DNA from: a virus
Direction: 5' to 3' (one strand)
DNA: 55,654 nucleotides
IMG/VR virus record: IMGVR_UViG_3300024348_000044
Coordinates: 1-55,654 of that record
Both the position numbers and the translations under genes were made by a program. The notes beneath the pieces are model-generated. The model did not search any database. It was given only the letters and a program-made list of their open reading frames with translations, and was not told the origin of the DNA. Positions 15,905 to 26,100 of this stretch are shown one piece after another. Every line of letters begins with the position of its first letter. The stretch's first letter is position 1.

Positions 15905-16125
15905 TCGCCGTGGTATTCGCGGAACGACTTAGCGCAGTGTATGCGACCGAACACTCTTACCCAACACATCCAAAATTTGCTTTGCCCCCGTAGCCTCCAA
16001 GCGCGGGAGCAAAGACTTTCAGATGGGCCGTCAAAGAGGCAGTTGTTTGCAACTCGACTCAAGGAGGTTACCCACCCGCTCAGTCTATCACCAAGCCCTT
16101 TTACCCATTGCAGATTGCTTCCCAT
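15889..16125 (-). CDS. Conserved small prophage protein
   Basis: A 78-residue protein. It follows a pattern seen in many proteobacterial prophages near lysis genes: RLSGWVTSLSRVAN at the start, DGPSESLCSRAWRL in the middle, then WCWVRVFGRIHCAKSFREY near the end (ESxxxRAWR and HCxxSxxxE). Function is not known to me. It overlaps the spanin-like gene upstream by 25 bp and the dNMP kinase gene on the other strand. Base use is coding-like, and the family pattern argues it is real. Confidence 0.65.
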   Translation of the reverse strand: MGSNLQWVKGLGDRLSGWVTSLSRVANNCLFDGPSESLCSRAWRLRGQSKFWMCWVRVFGRIHCAKSFREYHGDQEER

Positions 16126-16298
16126 TTTTCATTCTCTGTAACAATTCCACGGAGTAGGTCTTGGTCGTTTTGGCCAAGCCATTCGACTGTTTCGCCGCTC
16201 CCAAAAAGAAGTGGCTTGTGAATGTCACAGTAATTTCCAGACGGGTTAGCGCACCCACTTACCAGCGCGATCACGCAAGTCAGTATCAGAAAGCGCAT
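16101..16298 (-). CDS. Rz1-like outer-membrane spanin lipoprotein
   Basis: A 65-residue lipoprotein. The ATG at 16298 has AAAGGAG upstream. The signal peptide MRFLILTCVIALVSGC ends in a lipobox (LVSGC) with the lipidated Cys at residue 16. The mature part is about 50 residues. It overlaps the upstream membrane-protein gene in another frame, like Rz/Rz1. Expected to span the periplasm with the inner partner and disrupt the outer membrane at lysis. Confidence 0.7.
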   Translation of the reverse strand: MRFLILTCVIALVSGCANPSGNYCDIHKPLLFGSGETVEWLGQNDQDLLRGIVTENEKWEAICNG

Positions 16299-16467
16299 CG
16301 ACGCTCCTTTCAATTTTATTTGCTTCGAGTGCAGCGTTGAGCCTGGCTGAGTCTATCTTCGACTCGACCTTTGCGACGCCATCTCTGACGCCGCGCCAAT
16401 ACACACCGACAACCGCCAACACTATGGCAGTTGCGAAAAGAGCGTAGGAGTGGAGCTTAGTAAGCAT
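16246..16467 (-). CDS. Small membrane protein, Rz-like inner spanin candidate
   Basis: A 73-residue protein with one transmembrane segment (YALFATAIVLAVVGVYW) and a helical tail ending SDTDLRDRAGKWVR, a tail typical of small proteins next to endolysins. The start overlaps the amidase stop as TAATG. It is shorter than classical Rz, so the assignment rests on position and topology. Confidence 0.6.
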   Translation of the reverse strand: MLTKLHSYALFATAIVLAVVGVYWRGVRDGVAKVESKIDSARLNAALEANKIERSVDALSDTDLRDRAGKWVR

Positions 16468-17135
16468 TACCGATCCCCACGCCTCCATTTCTTCAAGCGC
16501 TCCAAGTCAATAATCCCAGTCGCGAGCAAGATTATCAGAGTGAACGCGCCCATGACTGCCAGTGTTTGCCACGGGACGTTAGAGAACATCCCGACAATCG
16601 GGCTTGCCACCGCCGCCACCTTGGCAACTTGCGAAGCCTGGATCGTCTTAGACTCGGAAATACTCGCTCGCTGACTGCGCTCGGAGTTTGCCAGCCAGTC
16701 TGAAACCTTAAATCCAGGGCAGGCTTTTTGGGCGTAGTCGTTATGGCCGCTGATTTTTACGCTGCCGTAACGCGCCTTAACCTCGCCAAGCAAGCGGAGA
16801 AGCGAGCGCTCTTGCTCTGGGGTGAAGTTGTCAGAAAACTTGTCGGTTGCTTTCGACCCGTGTCCACCCAGCAGGCAAACCCCGATTGAGTTTGTATTGT
16901 GGCCGACGGCGTGCGCCCCAATCTCTTCCCATGTGTCACCGTCGTTGTCAGTGTCTCTGCCAGGGTAGCGAGTGCCGTCCCTGTCAATGATCTCGGCATA
17001 TCCGATGTCCTTCCAGCCGCGTTCCTTGACGTGCCAACGCCGAATTTCAGCGACTTTCTCCGCTGTCGGGCGGCCAGACATCCAGTCTGGGCGCGTATCC
17101 GAACAATGGATAATCACTTCGTTTTTTTGTGCCAT
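16467..17135 (-). CDS. N-acetylmuramoyl-L-alanine amidase with C-terminal membrane segment
   Basis: A 222-residue endolysin. The N-terminal amidase_2 domain shows the zinc ligands: H in IIHCSDT, H in the SGHND segment and C in KACPGF, with the supporting Lys. It cuts the bond between MurNAc and L-Ala. After residue 160 a linker leads to hydrophobic stretches, VAAVASPIVGMF and WQTLAVMGAFTLIILLATGII, with a basic tail. This would anchor the enzyme in the inner membrane. Start chosen at ATG 17135 after AAAGG; ATG 17138 and TTG 17150 are alternatives. Confidence 0.85.
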   Translation of the reverse strand: MAQKNEVIIHCSDTRPDWMSGRPTAEKVAEIRRWHVKERGWKDIGYAEIIDRDGTRYPGRDTDNDGDTWEEIGAHAVGHNTNSIGVCLLGGHGSKATDKFSDNFTPEQERSLLRLLGEVKARYGSVKISGHNDYAQKACPGFKVSDWLANSERSQRASISESKTIQASQVAKVAAVASPIVGMFSNVPWQTLAVMGAFTLIILLATGIIDLERLKKWRRGDR

Positions 17136-17146
17136 CATGTTGCCTT

Positions 17147-20100
17147 TCAAAACCCGTTCTTGAAGCCAGAGCCGAAGCCTGACGAGAAGCTGGAGCCTGT
17201 GCCTGTGTTTGTCTTAGTCCCAGTTGGGTCGCCTCCAAGGTCTGCGGCGGTCTCGCGGAAGTCACCGACACCACCTAAGATCGGAACCCTGCCAGCTACA
17301 GTTCGCAGAGCTTGGCGAGTCTTGCCTGGGCTTGTCCCGCCAAACGCGGCCTCAGACACGCCGCCCGCCACGTCCATCGCGGCAGGGATAAGCGATGCGC
17401 TAGGCCCAAGGACGTAAGACATCATCCGCGTCTGCCCGTATGCACCGTTGTCAGCTTGCTCTGCGGCTTGGAAGAAGAAGTCGCCAAGCAGGCCGATGCC
17501 ACCGACAGCCATCATGGACTGAAGATACCAGCCGAGGGCGGCGTCAGTGTTGCTGTCTTCTGGAATGCCGACTGCTGCCGCAAGGCCAGGGAACATTTGG
17601 CTTAGCCTGCGCTCGCGGACCTCGCGCTGGCGGTTGTCATCGCCCCCACGACTTTGGACGACGTCCTTAACCGAGAGTGCGATAGCGCCAAACCCAACGC
17701 CTGCCGTCGCGAGGTAGGCCAGCGGCTTCATGTTGCCCTTCTTGGCTTCCCCAAACACGTCGTTTGTCAGGCGCATCATCATGAGAGGATACGACTTGAG
17801 CTGGAACACGACGCTGCCCCAAGGCGTGTTGGCCCACTGCGGGATGTCGTTCGAGCTTGGCATGAACAGAGACTCGTTGACGAACCTGAGTGTAGCAAGT
17901 TGCACAGCCTTATGGGCCGCTCCGTCCGAGCTGCTTACATCTAGGGCCACCGCGCCTGGCTTCATGAAGTCGTATGAAGCGCCTTGCCCAGTCAGGCCGT
18001 AGCGCTCTAGGAAGCGCATTGAGGTTCTGTAAGACGCAGAGTTGGTCTTGCCCTCACGCCGCAGGCGTGTCGCTTTCCCAAGCTCAGCACGCATTGCCTC
18101 ATACCCCACCATAGCGCCGACTTCGCGCTGGACGTTTGTCCAGCCAGTCAGCATGGTAAAGTTGAAGAAGGCGTTGCTGAACCTTTGCGAACCCTCGCCT
18201 CCGATCTCTGCCATCTTCTGGTGCAGCAGGTTGTCGATGCCAACCCCCAAGTTTTTGGAAGCGCGGCGGTAGTCTGGGTCAGCCATGTAGTTCTTCCAGG
18301 CTTTAGCAAATGCGCCAAAGTTGCCGCTGCGGATAAGAGGCAGCGCGGTATCTGGAATGGACGTCAACGTGGTGAAGCCGAGAAGCGTTACAGAGTTAAA
18401 CGCCTTGAGTCGGCGCGTTACGACGTGCGACATGCCTGTCCCGTTGCCCTCAATCGGACGACGGTTCAGAAGGTTGTTCATGCCCGCAATCTCCGACAGT
18501 GCCTGACGGCTGATCGGGCGGCTATTAAAGTCTGACATCGCATTGACGATGGCATCTACTCTCTTCAAGAACTGAGGCTCTGTGCGGAAGGCAGCATCCT
18601 GAAGATTGACCAGGATGTTCCGAGCTTGCGACTTGGAAGCCGCGTTCTTTTTATCTGCCAGAATGCGCTTTGCCTCTGTTAGCGCTCGCGTGATTGTCTC
18701 CTTGCTTGCCGCTATGCGCGGAACCGTCACGTCCTCCACTGCGGCGAAACCAGCTCGCGTGCCTTGCTTGGTGTTCGCGCTGATTTTGTTCTGAGACAGG
18801 ATGTCAGCGGCGGCCTCGATCCCGCCTTCAGCGACGCGCTCATAAGCCAGAAGTGCGTGACCGTTTACGCCAATGCGTTCAGTCAAGACGCGCTTTCGTG
18901 CGGTGCGGTCAAAATACTTCACAATCAGACCTTCAAGGTCGTTGACCATAAAGCCATCAATGTCCTTGTAGTCGCCTGGCTGAAGGCGAATGATCCGCGA
19001 GTAGAACGGGTCGGACATGACCGTGCGTGCTGAGTCAATCGCGTTCACAAAGTCGCCATCAGTGTCCAGCATACGCTGGACCATTTTCTCTACGCGGCCC
19101 TTGATAGCATCAACGCTTTCGCGGCCACTCGTAAAGTCTGGTGTCGCCTGCTCTCGCATGAACACGCGGGTCATAGACTCGATGAAGGCCGATGGGTTGT
19201 CGCGGATTGCCTCTATGTTCCACACTTGTGGCAAGTAGAAATCACTTTGGCCGCGAGCATCGCCAACGTGAATGCCCATGTCTTTCATGCGCTTCAGCTC
19301 TTCGTCGAACGACTTAACGATTTTGTAGGCCACAATACGCTCATCTGGTTTCAGGTTCGCGACTGCCGCTCTCCCCTGACGAATAGCATCCAAGATGCGG
19401 CGGTGGCTTGCAGGCTGCGCCACGCTGCCCCAGAACTTGTTGCGGTTCATCCAGCGCTTTGCGTAGTTGGTGGCATCTGGGAGGGTGTTCAGCGCGACGT
19501 CGCCTTTGCGTGTTCCGTTCAATACGGAAGCAAGGACGCGACCCATCTCGGCGGAGTGCGCTTCTTGCACTCCAGCGCCATTGGTCGGCTTGATGACATC
19601 AGCGAACCAGTTGGCACCCATCTTGCGAAGGCGCACTGAGTTTTCCGAGAAGAAGTTTCGGACGCTAGAAAACTCGTTCACGCGCTCGACGTCCGCGCTG
19701 GACAGCTCGCGGCCTTTCAGCATCTTGCGAACAGGCTTGATGATCGCCTCGGGGACGCCTGCGTTTTGCAAGTCGACAGTGATTGCGACCGACGCGCCTG
19801 AGCGGATCGGAGCGTTGTTGAATGACATTTCCTCAAGAACGTCGATGGAAGTCTTGCCGCCATAAGAAGCTGGGCGACCCTCCATCTCGGCAAAGTCATT
19901 GAACCGATCTTGCAGCGGGCGGACAGAACCCATGTCAAAGGCAACAGCGCCCTCGTCTGTGATAATGCTGTCGTAGCCGTTATCGCGAAGGTGTTGGTTG
20001 AGGCGGTCTCGTGCATTGACCCCGTCAATGGAGTCGCCATGCAGGTGCATGATCCCTCCGACATCGCTTGTAAGGGCTTCGTAGAGCTGGCGGCCAGAGA

Positions 20101-23100
20101 AACTGGACGGCAGGTTTTGTTGCAGGCTCTCTAGGCCACGCCGCGACACCAGCCCATTGTCCATCAGACTGACGAGGAGGTGGTCGATGTTTACGTTGCC
20201 AGCACCAAGCGTGTATTTTGACTTGCTGCTCACATCGAACGCGTCGCTCAAGCGTGCAAACACGGGCATTACGTCTTTGCTGTGTGCGTTCTGCGACGCT
20301 GCCTTTGCGATAGCCCAGTTTGCCTTGATTGACTGGAGGACTGATTGAATTTCATCTGGGCCAGCGCCGCGTGCCGCGACTTGCAGCAGGCGCTCGCGGA
20401 GCGAGATGATCTCTTTCGCTGCGTCCAGGCCAGCGCGTGCCATGTCAGGAGATGCCGCATCCTTAGAGATGCTGTTCTCAAGGTCGCTTTTGTATCCCAT
20501 AGCGTCGTAACCGTCATCGGCCTTGCGCTTCAGGTAAACACCACGCCCATACACACCAGACTCGGTTTGCGTGACCCCGCGAACTTCTCCTTCTTCAGTC
20601 ACGACATGATACACGCTGCGTGTCAGGTCTGCTTTGTCGTCAACGCCCAAGAACCTACGAGCGCCTTTGTCGGCGGAAGGCGACATGCTACCCACGATTT
20701 CGCGGGCCACACGCGCAGCAATAGACGGGTGGACGCTGTCTTTTGAGACAGAGAATGCTGCGTTGGCGAATGGGGTGCGGCGTCGCATTGCGGCGTAGAT
20801 GTCGCCGTAGGCCGCAAACATTACAAAGCCATCGCTGCTTGAGCCGTCGCGCACGTCGCGAAGGACGTGGATGACGCGGTCTTGGCTCTCTTTCACCAGA
20901 CGCGCGAGGGTCTCGCCTCCGTTCTGAGAGCGGAAGTTGTCCATCAGGAGCTGTCCGCGCAAAGACTTGTAGAGTAGAGCGTTGTGCATTTCACGGCCAG
21001 AGATGCCGCTGGCTTTGCCAATCTTTGAGAACGCGCCCTGCTCGCTAGGAGACATGATCGAATACCCGAAGTTGGAGACAAAATCGACTGCGTCCTCGAC
21101 GCGGCCCTGCTCAAGCGACGCGGCAACCGAGCGGAAGGCTCCTCTCATGTTGTTGTAAAGGTCGCTGTCTGTTGGCAGGGCGACGTCGTCTTGGAAATTG
21201 TCTAGGTCTGAGCGGCCAAGGATTTGGGCTGCATCGTATGGCGTCAGCATGAGAGGCTCAGCGCCAGTTAGCTCTGCTTCCGAATACAGGTGGTGCATCA
21301 TGTTTGTGAACAACCGCCCAATCTTGTCTTTGATCTTGGGGTTGCGATGCGTGACAAGGTTTGCGTAATCACGCAGGCCAGAGGGCAGACTTGCGTCCAA
21401 GCCGTCCTCGTCCAATACGCCGCTGTTCAAGGCGTCCGAAAGCTCTACCGCTTTGCTGACCTTTGGGCTGGTCACTGCCACTGGGTTCTCAACACCCCAG
21501 TTTTCGCGTGCGATGAGAGAGGTGATCTCAATCATCCGCGGGTCGCCCAGCATAAGCGCTTGGTTCAGAGCCTCGCGAGAGTTTGCTTCGCTCTGCCGTG
21601 CGAAAGCGACTATTTTTGCTTGGTCATCTGTCAGCTCAGCCATGACTTTCGTCAGGTCAAGGATCGGCATGTTGCGGCTGCGAAGCTCATTGGCAAGCTC
21701 CGCGCTGCGTGCGGCGTTTTCTTGCACATTGATGCCAGCGAGAAGCTCTGCGCTCGTCATCTTGCGTGGCGACTTGGCGTTGCCACGGCCCATGTCCAGA
21801 AGCTGTTCATCCGTCAGGTCGGACAGCACGTCGCGCAGCCCAGCTTGGTTGAGCGCATCCACAATAGACTGCGCCGCCTCGACTGTGGCTTTTTCCTGTG
21901 CGGCCTGAGCAGCGTTCAACCGCATGTAACGCTGGCTCTTCTGGTTGCCACGCGTTGTAAACGCGCTGCCGTCCAGTCTGACCATAACTCCAGCGCCGCG
22001 AGCGGATCGCGGCATTGCTTTGTTGAACTCTGACAGCTTCGACTTGATGTCTTTCTCCAGAGCGTAGAGGACGTTTCGGCCCAGGCGGCGAAGGTGATCC
22101 ATAGCTTCACGGTCCAGCCCATCGAGGCCAGCCTTGCGGATCGAGGCAGCAGCCATCGCGTCCGCTTCAAAAGCCCCGCCATCGAGCGACCGCGTCTGGT
22201 TTTCAATTGTGTCGTAGATGCTGTTCACGGCACTTACTTCCATCCCGTCTGGGAGTAGGGACGTGCGCCCATTCGCTACGGCTGAGCGGTTAGCCTCAAA
22301 GCCTGCGTCTTTCAACTGGTTGATAAAGGCGTAAAGGTCAGCCTGAGCAGCGTTCACTATGCGTGCAGTCGGGCTTCTGTCGGAAGAATACATCCGCGAG
22401 AAGCCGCTTGCGCCCTCACGGCCAGAGGTGGTTTTGTGCTGCGCGGTCCCAGTTTTGCCACCGTAGAGGCCATACAGTTTAGCCGCGACTTCTTCCAGCG
22501 ATGTCGCAAGGCGCAGACTGTCGCCGCTGGTTACTCCAACGTGCAGAGCTGCCAGTGCCTTGGCCCTGACCTCGTCAAGCTGCGCGAGCTGTCGGCCCTT
22601 GAACTGTGCCTGGTTCATCGTAGCGCCAGGGACAGACGACGGCTTTCCGTGGAGCTTGCCTACTTCTTCAAGCCCAGCGAAGCGGCTCACGCCGCCCGTC
22701 AGAAGGCCAGTCTCAGGGTCCACGTCAAGCGGGGGCATGTGCCGCATGAAGATTGGCAGAATGTCAGCGTCGATCTCGAAGTCTTCTTCACCGCGCACGA
22801 TACGGCGAAGCAAAGTGACCGCCATCTTGGCAACCTTTTTCCAGATCGACATGTCAATCTGGTTGGTCTTCATGGTGTATGCCATGAACTGGTTTGCAAA
22901 GAACTCGGCTGGAGACGCAAGCTCGTTATCGAATACAGCGCCAGAGCCGCGCTTTAGCGCAGCGAAATCTACACCAGACTCGTTCACGAACTTACGCATC
23001 GCCTGCCAGAAAGCGAGCTTGTCGCTCTCATCGAGGAGGTTTTGGTAAATCCAATGGCCAGTCTCGTGAACCAGAGTGGCGCTGGTTGGAAGATACTTGC

Positions 23101-26100
23101 GCCCGCTCGCGTCGACAGCGTTGAGCGCGTCGTCGCCCAGAATGATGCGACCAACATTGTCGTCGTTGATCTGCGTCCCTGGGTAGACTCGGCTCGCGCC
23201 ATTTTTGGCTGTTGGTGCAGCGGCTGGTGCATATGCAGGCCGACCTGTCGCAGTGGTCATCAGTGGCACGCGGCGGCTGTCCAGGCCAGAGACTCTCATC
23301 AGGAAGCCGATGGCTGACTCGATCTCTTCTGGTGCGCGAGACCCCATAATTTCTCTGAGCTGGCCTTCTGCCGACCTCATCGTCTGGTCGATCTTCTGAA
23401 CGCCTTGCGGGGCGTGGCGCTGCATCGCTTGGCCGACCTCGATGCGGTGAGCAATAAACTCATCCATCAGCTTTGGCGAACTGAGGCGGCCAAAGTCGAT
23501 GTTCTCAAGGCGCAAAAGGTAGTTGTGCAGGTCTGCCACCGAGCGCATTTCTGACAGCTTGACGCCCCACTCTGGGACTGGCGATTTGAACTCCGCCCCA
23601 GCCTCGATTGGCTTCTTGTGCAAAGCATCCAGAGACAGCGGCTTGTTCACACGCGCACGCGGAGACTGCGCCAAGGTTTGCGCTTGCGATGGCATGGCCT
23701 CAAAGTCCGAGCTGCGGACGGGAACCCTGCTGTTGAATGGCACCATGACGTCATCGCTGCTGAGCGGGCGGAACGTGCGCTGTGCGCCAGCAGAGCCTGA
23801 CTTGAACTGTGCATCGACGTAACCGATTGTGAACTCGTGGGAGGCAGACGCTTTGAGGACTTGCCCCAGGCTCTGCTTCCCGACTGGAACGCGCACGGTG
23901 CCAAATGTCTTTTGGTTCGGGTCTACAAACTGAACCGCCAGCCGCTTGCCAGCGGGGATGTCGAAGTTATCTTCCGTCTGAGACATCAAGTCGTCAGCAC
24001 GGCCCAAGACTTGAGGGTCATTGATCGGGTCAGAAATCTGCTCTGCGACCACTGATCTCTGCGCTTCTCCAGCGTAGGTGCCTGAGTCGTTCCAAGGAAC
24101 AGTGTATTCGTAGCCAATCTCGTCTGGCGTCTCGTCGAAGAGCTGCGTGCCAGCCTGCTTCTCCTTCACGCGACCGATGAACTCGCGAGCGATAAAGTCT
24201 CGGACTTGGTTGGCGTCTTGGAAAAGTCGGATGTCGCGGCTTACGTTCGGGCTGGCGTCGGCCAGCTTTTCAAACGTGACGCCAGCATCATCTGGCAGCC
24301 GCTTGATAACGCCAAGCTCGACGTCGTCAAAGCGGACGGACGTCCCAGTCTCGCCTTTGATGAACTTGAAGTCGTTGTTGACGTCGATCTCAATGCCATC
24401 AACCTTGCGGATGTATGGCGGGTATTTCGCGCTGGCGGGTGGCTGGTCTGGCTGCTGGTCGTTGGACTGGATGCGCTTCAGCTTAGACTGAAGGTCTGCC
24501 ACCATCGCCTGCAACTCAGCACGGCTTTTGCCCATGAGCGCTTCGCTGTTGATCGCTTCTTGCCCAGACTTTTCAGCCGAGGCCAAGCGCATTTGTTTGT
24601 CCGCGCTCAACTGTGCGGAAGCCAGGTCTTCGGCATACTCTGTGGGGTCGACAGGCTCTCCGTAAAAACGCGCCCAGTCTTCCTCTGTCATAACGCTGAT
24701 CTCGCCGTCGGAGAGGCGAGACTGCATGATGTTTTCTGCCATAGCATTGCGACGCGCCGCACGCTCTGCACGCAACGCAGACTTCATGGGCTTCATAGCG
24801 GACCGTGACGCGGCGTCTGCCGACCGAACCTCTGACTTCAGCTCGACTGTCAATCGCGCGAAGTCATCGCGCAGCTTTGCGTATGTCTCCAGTTCTTTTC
24901 CACTAAGGTCTTCAGCGCGACGGCCTGAGAGGAGATCGCGCATCTCGGCGGCGATGCGGTTGCCGCGAGCTGCAATCTCTTTGGTGCGGATCGTGTCGGC
25001 AAGGTTCTTGCGAACCTCTTCCTCCACGTTCGCAGAAGCCTCTTGCTCGGTGGAGCGAACGTATTGCTCCATCTTGCGCTTGATGGCCGCGACAGGGTTG
25101 CCGCTCGACGCCTCAATCTCGCCAGCCGTGACAAAGCCTTTCGACTTGGCTTTGTTGATCGTCTCGCTGAGCGCCGCCATTGCTTCGTCCAGCTTGCCAG
25201 ACAGCGTGTCTGCGGCCTCTGGCTTTGCATTGCGGTCCAGCGCACGCTGTGCGGACTTGACGCGATTGTCAGCCTTTTGGATGTCGTCGATGGCAGCCTC
25301 GTGTCCTACGACATCGAACGCTCTGCCAGTTGTGTCTGCTTCAAACGCGTCAATGGAGCGCTGACGCTTGATCGCATCAGCAGTCATTCGGTTCTTGCTG
25401 TTCTTTAGGCGCTGCGCTTCAAGGGTTTCCATGAGGCTTGTTACGATGGCGTTTTCGCGAACGGTCTGGCCATTCGCGTCTACGCTGCGGCGAGACCGTA
25501 GCAGCTTGCCAGTGTAGCCAAACGAGTTGGACTTGCGGAGGACTGACTGCACCGACGTAGGTGCGCCACCTTCAACAACTCGACCGTTCTGCGTGTAAGA
25601 GCCGTAGCCTTGGCGCTGCGTCTTGCCCATGTGGGTGGCGTTGCCCGCCGCACCCTCGCCAACGGAGATGTCGCGGGACAGGCGCACCTGGTTTGGCGCG
25701 TCTACCCGTTGCGCTTTACCTCGGCCAGCCTCGACGCGGGAGACACGGCGCTCCAACATGTCGATGGCCGTGCCGATTGGCACATCAGCGGGGATGCTGA
25801 AGGCAGCATACAGCTCGCGCTGCTTTGCACGAGCGTTGGCAGCAATGGCTTCCGCCTCAGTCTTCCCTTCACCAGCCTCAAAAAGAAACTGGGTGTAATT
25901 TTGCTTTGTGGTCTCCAGCTTGTCGCGAAGCTCAAGGAGCTTGACGCGCTCTTGGCCAGTCAAGTCTTCTTGATTGCGGCCAGACAGGAGCGAGCGCATC
26001 TCGCCCTGAACCTTCTCATCACGGCGAACTTTTTCGGAGCGCGTGACTTTGGGTCGCTCGCTCCGAGTTGTTGCAAACACGCCGTTCATTTCTTGGCGAG

